Assembly (NCBI GenBank): GCA_020049045.1 | Contig: JAIFLN010000017.1 | Location: 1 to 59,678, forward strand | From: Spirochaetota bacterium | Lineage (GTDB): Bacteria > Spirochaetota > Spirochaetia > JABEVK01 | Direction: 5' to 3' | Length of the DNA stretch: 59,678 nt | Shown here: positions 9,396-16,969 of the stretch, in pieces | Numbering within the stretch: position 1 is the stretch's first letter | How the letters are laid out: each line of letters starts with the position of its first letter | The notes under the pieces: model-generated | What the model was told of the DNA's origin: nothing | The model's database searches: none | The model's input: only the letters and a program-made list of their open reading frames with translations | Program-made: the position numbers and the translations under genes

Positions 9396-9703
9396 CTAGG
9401 AGCCTGTCGGACTTAGGGTTTCGGAGACAAAGGGAGGAGATTTCGAGGGAAAAAGTTGGGATGACTGAGCCTCGAATCGAGATTCGAGGCGAACGAAGCG
9501 CGACTTTTGCACCGAAAGATCCTCCTTTTGGACCGAAAGGCCCGCGGCCGTCGCATTTTGAGCGGGCTTCTGGGCGCCGGGCGAACTTTCTCAGTCACAC
9601 CATAACGGATTATGGCGTGCCTTCGAAAGCCAGGGGCATGTATGCCCCCGGCATCCCAGCCCCTCCGCTCAAAATGCGGCCCCTAAGTCCGACTGGCTCC
9701 TAG
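9396..9703. mobile_element. 300-bp MITE with CTAG target duplication, inside a toxin-antitoxin operon
   Basis: The core 9400-9699 has 19-base terminal inverted repeats (GAGCCTGTCGGACTTAGGG and its complement, one mismatch) flanked by CTAG at 9396-9399 and 9700-9703. A second 14-base inverted pair lies at 9552-9565 and 9665-9678, and internal hairpins at 9469-9490 (10-base arms), 9600-9615 and 9633-9648. It encodes no transposase, so it is a non-autonomous element. The ends resemble those I associate with IS1182-like or IS5-like DDE elements, which is a recollection and not a match I could run. Removing one CTAG plus the core restores a contiguous antitoxin-toxin junction. Confidence 0.85.
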
Positions 9704-9927
9704 TCCTCTCCCCGAGTCATTTTCAGGATTTCATCGGTGGTTTGCCGCCCCTTCCAGAGACCTCGAGCAGAAGTCAGTGGAACTTTGGGAACAGGAGTAT
9801 CATCGACGGCTTGCGCTAGAATCGCCCTGACTTCTGCCTCCATCGACCGTTGGTGCTCTGCCGCTCGCATCCTAAGCTTCTGTTTGACAGGTTCGTCCAG
9901 ATTGCGGATGGTTAGGCTTGTACTCAT
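9700..9927 (-). CDS. Ribbon-helix-helix antitoxin, FitA type
   Basis: This is a 75-residue protein with an N-terminal RHH fold (beta strand TSLTIRNLD, then helices KQKLRMRAAEHQRSMEAEVRAIL) and a C-terminal tail expected to wrap the toxin. That is the FitA pattern, including the phrase RMRAAEHQRSMEAE common in these proteins. It would neutralise the PIN toxin and repress the operon. Its stop codon TAG lies in the CTAG flanking the MITE, so the reading frame survived the insertion. There is no Shine-Dalgarno sequence; the promoter lies directly before the ATG. Confidence 0.85.
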   Translation of the reverse strand: MSTSLTIRNLDEPVKQKLRMRAAEHQRSMEAEVRAILAQAVDDTPVPKVPLTSARGLWKGRQTTDEILKMTRGED

Positions 9928-9933
9928 CTATGA

Positions 9934-9962
9934 AGTGTAGGCATTGCTAGCATTGATGTCAA
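9934..9962 (-). promoter_or_regulatory. Promoter of the FitA-type antitoxin, leaderless arrangement
   Basis: On the minus strand: TTGACA (9957-9962), a 17-base spacer, TACACT (9934-9939), 6 bases, then the ATG at 9927. Transcription would start at or next to the ATG. The spacer holds the palindrome TGCTAGCA (9945-9952), a likely operator for the RHH antitoxin. Confidence 0.7.
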
Positions 9963-9986
9963 GGCAGGAGCTCTTATCTCCCTCTT

Positions 9987-11666
9987 CTACTCTACGGGAA
10001 TCTCGAGTGTCACCCGGGTTCCACCTCCGGGCCGAGCCGACAGGAGGCAAACGGCACCAGAACCGTAGCGCAGCGCCAGCCGTTGTCTGACGTTCGACAC
10101 ACCGTAGCCGCGTGATGTAGCCTCTCCTTGGTTGAGCGAATCGATCAGACTGGGCGGAATTCCGATACCATCGTCTTCTACCTCAATCGTCAGTCGCTCG
10201 GAATCGAGACGGCATCGGATGATGATGGTGGCAGGCCTTCCCAATCCTTCCAGCCCGTGAAGAATGGCATTTTCGACAAAGGGCTGCAGGACGAGCTTGG
10301 GAACCATAATCCGCATTGCCGAAGGGACGGCTTCGATCTGGTACACGAAGCGCTCCGCCTTGAACCGGAACTGCTGGATCCGCAGGTAGGCACGCACCTG
10401 TTCCAATTCCTCCTCGACCGAGATCATCTCTTCTCCCCGGTTCAGGGAGTGACGGAAGAACACGATCAGTGAGTCGACCACCTCGGCAATCTCGTTGGCC
10501 TCGATATCCCGTGCCATCCATGAGACTGTGGCCAGAGTGTTGTAGAGCAGGTGCGGGTTGATTTGAGCTTGCAGTGCTTTCAACTCTGAAGACTTCTGGA
10601 GCATGCCCCGCTGAAAGTTCTCCCTGAGCAGTTCGTCAATTCTCACGGATAGGCCGTCGAGCCGGTGGGAGAGCTCGCCGATCTCGTCAGCGACGGGGTC
10701 ATCGATTTGCGAGGTGAAGTTGCCGGCCTCGATCTGTGCGGCATGGGCGACCTGGCGTTGCAGCCTTCGGGAAAAATTCCGTGCCATCCTCTGACTGGCT
10801 GCTGCCAGGGCGGCAAGGGAAGCAAGTGCCACAATAAGCAGGATGGGGCTGGCGTCAGGAAGTGACTCCAGCAGATTGGCCGCAGGAACCGCTGAGTTGA
10901 TGGTCCAGGGGGCTTCAGCCAGTGTGCGCGAGTAGGCTGACTTGGGGTATTCCTTGCTCTCATGAGCAAGGGTCCCGCGAATCAAACGATGGTTCTCGTC
11001 CTCGGCCCATAGTAGAATCCAAGGCTCGCCCAACGCCACGAGGCTCGAAAAGATCCTGTCCACACTGATTCTGAGGCGAAGAAGACCGATGGGCTGCGTC
11101 TCCACCTGAGCGCTGCCCAGGCGAAAATACAGGCGGTCGAAGACCACGGTCCGTGGCTCTTGGGAATCAAGCCAGATGTGGGTGGTGCTCCCTGTGTCCG
11201 CCAGCCTGGCGTAGTCAGGAATCTCGGCGAGGGTCCTGACCGGAATCACCAGATCGTCGTAGCGGGCCAAGGTCTGATTGGCAACGAAGTACGAAACGCT
11301 GGCGACCTCCGGATTCACCGACCGCAGTTGTCGAAGGTGATCGATAAAACCTCCGACAACGTACGCTTCCCAAATCTGAAGATCACTGGTGTATTGCCGG
11401 GAAAGGACCTCGTTCACCGAATTATCCGTATAAAAGATGTCCTCAATGCGGAGGCCGAGCCGCAGGTTGTAGGAGATGGCATCGGCAACCGCGTCTACTT
11501 GCCTTCGTCCTGTTTCCTGTAGGTAGCCATGTTGGCTGTTGCCCAGCAGGAGAAAGGCAGAAACGCCCATCGTCGCTATGCCCAGGAGCACAACCCAGAG
11601 GTAGTTCAGAAAGAGTTTGTTGGCGAGATTCAGCGAGCGGTACCACGCGCCTATTCGCTCTCTCAT
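9987..11666 (-). CDS. YesM-type sensor histidine kinase
   Basis: This membrane kinase is paired with the YesN-type regulator encoded just upstream (stop/start overlap of 4 bases). The 559-residue protein has a transmembrane helix at about 24-44, a large extracellular domain, a second helix at about 275-297, a HAMP linker, the His_kinase block with QINPHLLYNTLATVSWMA (phosphoacceptor histidine), and an HATPase domain with ENAILHGLEG and DDGIGIPP. Such kinases usually sense an oligosaccharide or the state of an LplB/YtcP transporter, and one is divergently encoded at 13452-16931. It therefore probably controls uptake of the GH95 substrate. Confidence 0.92.
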   Translation of the reverse strand: MRERIGAWYRSLNLANKLFLNYLWVVLLGIATMGVSAFLLLGNSQHGYLQETGRRQVDAVADAISYNLRLGLRIEDIFYTDNSVNEVLSRQYTSDLQIWEAYVVGGFIDHLRQLRSVNPEVASVSYFVANQTLARYDDLVIPVRTLAEIPDYARLADTGSTTHIWLDSQEPRTVVFDRLYFRLGSAQVETQPIGLLRLRISVDRIFSSLVALGEPWILLWAEDENHRLIRGTLAHESKEYPKSAYSRTLAEAPWTINSAVPAANLLESLPDASPILLIVALASLAALAAASQRMARNFSRRLQRQVAHAAQIEAGNFTSQIDDPVADEIGELSHRLDGLSVRIDELLRENFQRGMLQKSSELKALQAQINPHLLYNTLATVSWMARDIEANEIAEVVDSLIVFFRHSLNRGEEMISVEEELEQVRAYLRIQQFRFKAERFVYQIEAVPSAMRIMVPKLVLQPFVENAILHGLEGLGRPATIIIRCRLDSERLTIEVEDDGIGIPPSLIDSLNQGEATSRGYGVSNVRQRLALRYGSGAVCLLSARPGGGTRVTLEIPVE

Positions 11667-13270
11667 GTCTCTATCCGCGCGCTTGAATCGCGCAGCCGCG
11701 TCGGACTGACACCAAAATGATTTCGAAAAACCGAACAGAAGTAACTCACGTTGGAGAATCCAACCAAGGCGGCGATTTCTTGGGTCTTCATGCTGGTGGC
11801 AGCAACCAAGTCGCGGGCTTGGTTCATGCGGGTCCGCGTCAGAAAGTCTGAGAACGTCAGGCCAAACTCACGGCGGAACACGGTGCCGATGTAGTAGGGC
11901 GTCAGGTTCTCCAGGTCCGCAAACTCCGCAAGCGTCAGATTCTCCGCGTACCGTTCCTCAATGGCCAGTTTAATCCTTCTGGCCAGCGAACTGGTTCGGT
12001 TTTCGGCAGCGGCCGCAACGGCAAGAGCGAACTCCTGGCAACGCGATACAGCGTAGTGTACGAGGTCGTCACCGCTGTCGAGCGTGCTTACCGCCTGCCA
12101 AGTCAACGACAATGCCGGACCGCCCGGGAAGGATTCCCCCGCAAAACGGGCGGCCGTGCGCTGGGCTGCCAGGAGCAGGCTGGCAACCCAACTCTTCAAG
12201 ACGGTACCTTCCGGGGTTTGTCGGGACGCTGAAAAGTACCAACTCCGGATCAAGGTTGAACATTCCGGGGCGTTTCCAGTCTGTACCAACTTCACAAGCT
12301 CGCTTTCGGTCTCGTCGTAAAAAAGGGGATCCAGGGCGGCGGTGACCACGTCGGAGTGGCGGATCAGCTGTCCGGGCTCGACGGCCAGGTGAAGCGTCAC
12401 GGCTTCTTCTGCTTGAACAAAGGCCGCGCGCAGATTGTCCAGGGCAAGGACCTCCCGGCTGACACCGACAAGGGGATGAGCCAGACCCCGGCCCCGGTAT
12501 CGCCACATGGCATGCTGGGACAGCTCTTCCAATTCCTGCGGCTGCGTCGGCCGCTCTGGTGAAGCACTGCCAATGACAAGGGCCAATTCACTCTCACTGG
12601 TCCAGGCATGCATGAAACGACCTCGGAGGCTTTCGAGGGCGACCAGCGTCTGAACGAGGGCAACGCGATCGAGTTCCTGGTCCTCTGTGGACTGCTTGAC
12701 GGAGGGCAGCTTGATCAGCAAGACCTGCCAAGGCGGGAACCCGGGTTGAAGCTGAAGGTATTCCACCTTTTCGAGAAGCTGTGAGGTCGGCATCCGACCT
12801 GTCAGAGCATCGGCCACATACCGTTCCCTGAGCAGCGGAAAGCTGTCGGCAAGCCGTTGCCTCGCAAGGGTCTCGGTTTCGGCGGCGTGCAGTGCCTGCC
12901 ACCTTGAGCTGGCAGCGGAACGGACAGTGCTGATGAGGTTCTCTGCCGACACCGGCTTGAGCAGATAATCGTGGGCTGAGATTCGCAGCGCGCTGCGAAT
13001 ATACTCAAACTCGTCGTGGCCACTGAGGAAGATGACCTTGGTGTGAGGGCATTCCTTCCGGACGGCCTCGGCGAGTTCCAGCCCCGTCATCTGAGGCATG
13101 TGGATGTCGGCAATCAGGATGTCGGCTTGATGCCTGCGTACGGCGGCGAGCCCCTCCCTGCCGTCACTGGCTGTCGCCACCAGCTTGAGCCCTATGGACG
13201 GCCAGTCCACCAGGGACTTGATAGCACTGAGGTGGTCCATTTCATCGTCAACAATCACCAGAGAAAGCAT
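11663..13270 (-). CDS. YesN-type response regulator with AraC DNA-binding domain
   Basis: This is a 535-residue transcription factor. The N-terminal receiver domain has VDDEMDHL, ADIHMPQMTG (acceptor aspartate) and LLKPVSAENL. A middle region lacks clear motifs. The C-terminal AraC-type double helix-turn-helix (about residues 435-532) contains LTLAEFADLENLTPYYIGTV and IAALVGFSNVSYFCSVF. I chose the ATG at 13270 because the receiver fold begins there; the frame is open upstream without family sequence. It is divergent from the lplB-like operon, its presumed target, with 181 bases between them. Confidence 0.92.
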   Translation of the reverse strand: MLSLVIVDDEMDHLSAIKSLVDWPSIGLKLVATASDGREGLAAVRRHQADILIADIHMPQMTGLELAEAVRKECPHTKVIFLSGHDEFEYIRSALRISAHDYLLKPVSAENLISTVRSAASSRWQALHAAETETLARQRLADSFPLLRERYVADALTGRMPTSQLLEKVEYLQLQPGFPPWQVLLIKLPSVKQSTEDQELDRVALVQTLVALESLRGRFMHAWTSESELALVIGSASPERPTQPQELEELSQHAMWRYRGRGLAHPLVGVSREVLALDNLRAAFVQAEEAVTLHLAVEPGQLIRHSDVVTAALDPLFYDETESELVKLVQTGNAPECSTLIRSWYFSASRQTPEGTVLKSWVASLLLAAQRTAARFAGESFPGGPALSLTWQAVSTLDSGDDLVHYAVSRCQEFALAVAAAAENRTSSLARRIKLAIEERYAENLTLAEFADLENLTPYYIGTVFRREFGLTFSDFLTRTRMNQARDLVAATSMKTQEIAALVGFSNVSYFCSVFRNHFGVSPTRLRDSSARIET

Positions 13271-13389
13271 TCGTTCATGATAGACCCGGTGCCAAATTCG
13301 GGACAGCAAGAATCGAACACGAATTTTCACTAGGCCAGAACGAATCAACAAAAGCCTCAGACCCAAGCCCCCCTTTATCCCGCGAAGTT

Positions 13390-13408
13390 ACGACGAAAAA
13401 CGACGAAA
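13390..13408 (+). promoter_or_regulatory. Direct repeat in the divergent region, candidate YesN site
   Basis: ACGACGAAA occurs at 13390-13398 and 13400-13408, a 10-base period, about 45 bases before the permease gene. A related TTACGACC follows. AraC-type regulators commonly bind direct repeats spaced by one turn. Position is the only other support. Confidence 0.35.
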
Positions 13409-13451
13409 CCTTTGGATTTACGACCGGGAGAACCTGCCGCACACTGATCCC

Positions 13452-14366
13452 ATGAAGCAAGGCATCCGCGCAAAAATCGCAGGACAACGACAGCTGCTTG
13501 TCGTTGCTGCTCTCGGCACCATCTGGTTTCTGGTCTTCTGCTACTACCCGATGTGGGGCTCTGTGATCGCCTTCAAGAAGTTCGACTTTGCATCGGGAAT
13601 TTGGGGAAGCCCGTGGGTGGGATTCGACCACTTGGTTGAGTTCGTGCAAGACCCAGACTTTCTCAACATTCTGCGCAACACGATTGGGATCAGTGTGCTG
13701 AAGCTTGTGTTTGGATTCCCGGCCCCCATCCTCTTGGCTCTCCTCTTGAATGAACTGGGATCCACAACCTTCAAGCGTTGGGTTCAGACCTTCTCGTATC
13801 TGCCGCACTTTGTTTCTTGGGTCATCATTTCGGGCGTATGCTTCGAGCTCCTTTCGCCGACGAGTGGTCCCGTGATTCCCCTGCTGGCCCAATGGGGTTG
13901 GGTCGATCCGAATCTGGTCATCTTGGGAGAGCCGGACTTGTTTTGGGGGCTGGCTGTTGTCACGGAGGTTTGGAAAGAAATCGGATGGAACGCCATCATT
14001 TATCTGGCTGCCATCACCTCCATCGATCCGGGGCTCTACGAGGCTGCCAAGGTCGATGGCGCTGGAAAGTTCCGCCAGGTCTTTGCCATCACGCTGCCCT
14101 CGATTGCTCCCACCATTTTCATCATGCTGACCATCACGATTGCGTACCTGCTGACCACGAACTTCGATCAGCTGTGGCTCTTGCGCAACAGTGCCGTTGT
14201 TCCGGCGTCCGAAGTCATTGACACCCATGTATTTGTCCAGGGAATCCAGGTGGGCCGCTATGACTATGCCACCGCCGTGGGCTTGTTCCGGTCGGTGGTC
14301 AGCTTGGTACTCCTGATTGCCGCCAACAGGCTTTCAAAGAGAATCACAGGCACGTCGCTTTACTAA
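13452..14366 (+). CDS. LplB-type sugar ABC transporter permease
   Basis: This inner-membrane permease belongs to the CUT1 carbohydrate family. The 304-residue protein has six predicted helices, opens with the usual LplB phrase (FCYYPMWGSVIAFKKF) and has the EAA loop EAAKVDGAGKFRQVFAITLP, which contacts the ATPase. No ATPase gene is in the cluster, which is normal for these systems because a shared MsmX-like ATPase often serves. The ATG has no convincing Shine-Dalgarno sequence. The next gene begins 12 bases downstream. Substrate is probably a complex oligosaccharide, inferred from the GH95 gene in the same run. Confidence 0.93.
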   Translation: MKQGIRAKIAGQRQLLVVAALGTIWFLVFCYYPMWGSVIAFKKFDFASGIWGSPWVGFDHLVEFVQDPDFLNILRNTIGISVLKLVFGFPAPILLALLLNELGSTTFKRWVQTFSYLPHFVSWVIISGVCFELLSPTSGPVIPLLAQWGWVDPNLVILGEPDLFWGLAVVTEVWKEIGWNAIIYLAAITSIDPGLYEAAKVDGAGKFRQVFAITLPSIAPTIFIMLTITIAYLLTTNFDQLWLLRNSAVVPASEVIDTHVFVQGIQVGRYDYATAVGLFRSVVSLVLLIAANRLSKRITGTSLY

Positions 14367-14378
14367 AAGGAAATGAGA

Positions 14379-15272
14379 ATGGCTATCAAAAAAACTCCCG
14401 GTGAGCGTCTGTTCGCAGTTGTCAATTCCACACTGATGGTTCTGCTCGTTCTTGTGACCTTGTACCCGTTCTGGTACATCGTCATCTATTCCTTCAACGT
14501 CGGAACTGATGCCAGGTCAGGCGGCTTGACGTTCCTGGTTCGTCAGCCGACCTGGGAAAACTACTCGGTGATTCTTGGTGACAAACAGATCACGAACGGC
14601 TTCTTTATTTCAACGGCGAGAACCCTGATCGGCACGGTGACGTCGGTTTTCTGCACAGCGTTGTTCTCCTATGCGATCAGCCGGAAAAAACTCTTGGGCC
14701 GCAAGTTCATCACCGCACTGTTGACTTTTACGATGTTCTTCAGCGCGGGAATCATCCCTGTCTATCTGCTGATGCGTGATCTGCATCTGCTCAACAACTT
14801 TTTGGTGTATATCATCCCGGGCCTGCTTTCGGCGTTCATGGTCATCATCACGCGAACCTACTACGAGGCGAGCATTCCTCCGTCTGTGGAGGAATCGGCC
14901 ATGATGGACGGCGCCAGTGATCTCAAGATCTTCTTCGGGATCATCTTGCCGGTCTCGGCGCCCATCCTCGCCACCGTTGCGCTGTTCGTCGGCGTGGGAA
15001 ACTGGAATGACTGGTTCGCCGGCTACATCTACATGACCAAACCAGACCTTGTCCCCCTGCAGACCGTGATGGTTCAGATCATCAATCAGGCGGCAGCCAG
15101 CGCCATGATGGCCTCGGAGCGAGGCTTTTCGTCCGGCATCGTCACCGGTGTGACCATCGAGTCGGTCCGGGCTGCCACCATGGTGGTTGCCATCGTCCCC
15201 ATCGTTCTGGTGTACCCGTTCCTGCAGAGGTATTTCGTGAAGGGGATTTTGGTAGGGGCTATCAAAGAGTAA
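14379..15272 (+). CDS. YtcP-type sugar ABC transporter permease
   Basis: This is the second CUT1 permease, partner of the preceding LplB-like protein. About 297 residues with six helices, the conserved start TPGERLFAVVNSTLMVLLVLVTLYP-like region, the EAA-type loop EESAMMDGASDLKIFFGIILP and a C-terminus (VKGILVGAIKE) typical of MalG-like permeases. I prefer the ATG at 14379, which lies 6-8 bases after AAAAGGAA; the ATG at 14373 is too close to it. Operon order is permease, permease, binding protein, glycosidase. Confidence 0.93.
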   Translation: MAIKKTPGERLFAVVNSTLMVLLVLVTLYPFWYIVIYSFNVGTDARSGGLTFLVRQPTWENYSVILGDKQITNGFFISTARTLIGTVTSVFCTALFSYAISRKKLLGRKFITALLTFTMFFSAGIIPVYLLMRDLHLLNNFLVYIIPGLLSAFMVIITRTYYEASIPPSVEESAMMDGASDLKIFFGIILPVSAPILATVALFVGVGNWNDWFAGYIYMTKPDLVPLQTVMVQIINQAAASAMMASERGFSSGIVTGVTIESVRAATMVVAIVPIVLVYPFLQRYFVKGILVGAIKE

Positions 15273-15314
15273 TAAACGGAGCCTTGAGGCACCGAAAATG
15301 AGAAGGAGGATTTC

Positions 15315-16931
15315 ATGAAAAGGATACGATTGACTGCATTCGTGGTTTTGACATTGTTTGCGTGCATTCCGTTCGCCGCTGCCCAAACGGCACCGGCAAC
15401 GATCAAATGGTTTGTCGACGGTACCTGGTACAAGCCCGTTGCGCAGTCCAAGGACAGCGTGGTCACATCGTTTGTTCTGTCCGAGACGAATGTGAACGTC
15501 GCTGCGTCAAACCCCAGCGAAGACAAGGGTGAAAAGCTGAACCTGATGCTGGCGGCAGGCGATGACCTGCCTGACCTTATCACGGAACCTGACCAGATCC
15601 GCTGGAGCCGCCTGGTGCAGTCCGGAGCCCTGCTGGACCTGACTCCCTACCTGTCGAAGCTCACCAATCTGTCAGAGACCGTCCCCCCGACCATGGTCAA
15701 ACTGCTGCGAGAGTCGGATGGAAAATTGTACGGCCTGCCGTCGATCTTTGCCACCGAGGTGACGCGCGGCTACCGGGCCCTGATGTACAACCAGACCTAC
15801 TACGACCAGCTGGGCAAACCCAAGGTCGATACTTGGGCCGACTTTGAGAAGGCCCTCGCGAGCGTTAAGGCGCTCAAGTCGCCCCAAGGTGAGTCAATCA
15901 TTCCCCTCAGCTTCGGTGGCCAGAATGGCCTCGTCGGGTCGAACCTGCCGGCCAATGTGTCAGCAGGGTACGGGGTTCCCGTCGTGGCGCTTTCCGGTAA
16001 CGGGCTCATTGCCTATACCAAAGACGGGCCTGTGAGTTTCGTGGGAACCGAGGCGTTCAAAAAGACCGTGCTCCTGCTCAACCGCTGGTTCAACGCGGGC
16101 TACATCGACCGAGAAGCGTTCATCCAGTCGAACGAACAGTTCATGGCGAAAGTGGTCTCCAACCGGGTGGCCTTCACACTCGACAGTTATTGGGGCATGG
16201 ACTTCTACGGCACAGGCAAGGATGGCGACTCGAGCAACCGGCAGATCTCGAAGGAAAAGAACGCCTGGTGGGGCATGCGGCCGCCTGTCGATGCCTCGTT
16301 CAAGGGCACTTACAAGAACTGGGATACGGCTCCGTCGGCAGCCTGGCACCTGGGGGTCAGCGCCAAGACCAAGAATCTGGATGCCGTGCTCCGGTACCTG
16401 AACTGGTGCCTCAGCGCGCGCGGTCAGTTCATTCTGTGGACGGGCTACGATCCGGCCGGCAAGTTCACCGAGATGGAAGGCAAATTCTTCACCAAGGTGC
16501 CGGGGACAAACGTGCTCAAGCCGAATGCCGAGGCCGTGAAGGCGGAATCCGAGAAGCTGGGAGGGAACGAGAAGTACCAAGCGAAGTACGGTGTGTTCTG
16601 GAACAACCCCCTGCTGGCGCAGGACATCGAGGCGCAGACGACATTCCTTGGCGACCGGGGCCAACTCGACGCCATGACCAAGGAATGGGTGTGGGACGGT
16701 GTGCTCTATGCCAACATCGATGTTGACGCCGGGACGCCCGAACTGGCGATGTTCCAGAAAATCCGGACCCTAGCGAATTCCGAAACCACCAAGGCCATTT
16801 TGCAGAAGAGCCCTGCCGAAGCGGAAAAAATCATCAACGCCCTTCAGAAGAGCGTTAAGGATGCCGGCATCGATAAAGTCGAGAAGGTCTGGAAGGCGAA
16901 ATATGCCGCCAACCAGGTCAAACTGAAGTAA
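15315..16931 (+). CDS. Extracellular solute-binding protein for an LplB/YtcP transporter
   Basis: This 538-residue protein starts with a clear signal peptide (KRIRLTAFVVLTLFACIPFAAAQ). No lipobox cysteine is followed by the usual context, so it is probably free in the periplasm and not a lipoprotein. The long size and phrases such as DLPDLITEPDQIRW and YGLPSIFATEV fit the LipO-like family of binding proteins for large glycans. A strong AAGGAGG precedes the ATG. It supplies substrate to the two permeases just upstream; the specific sugar is unknown. Confidence 0.9.
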   Translation: MKRIRLTAFVVLTLFACIPFAAAQTAPATIKWFVDGTWYKPVAQSKDSVVTSFVLSETNVNVAASNPSEDKGEKLNLMLAAGDDLPDLITEPDQIRWSRLVQSGALLDLTPYLSKLTNLSETVPPTMVKLLRESDGKLYGLPSIFATEVTRGYRALMYNQTYYDQLGKPKVDTWADFEKALASVKALKSPQGESIIPLSFGGQNGLVGSNLPANVSAGYGVPVVALSGNGLIAYTKDGPVSFVGTEAFKKTVLLLNRWFNAGYIDREAFIQSNEQFMAKVVSNRVAFTLDSYWGMDFYGTGKDGDSSNRQISKEKNAWWGMRPPVDASFKGTYKNWDTAPSAAWHLGVSAKTKNLDAVLRYLNWCLSARGQFILWTGYDPAGKFTEMEGKFFTKVPGTNVLKPNAEAVKAESEKLGGNEKYQAKYGVFWNNPLLAQDIEAQTTFLGDRGQLDAMTKEWVWDGVLYANIDVDAGTPELAMFQKIRTLANSETTKAILQKSPAEAEKIINALQKSVKDAGIDKVEKVWKAKYAANQVKLK

Positions 16932-16969
16932 CGAACAAACAACCGAACTCCAACCGATTGAGGATATCC

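Noticed and set aside
9374..9703. Open frame of about 110 codons across the MITE
   Set aside because: It spans the terminal repeats and hairpins and resembles no protein; the element is better explained as non-coding.
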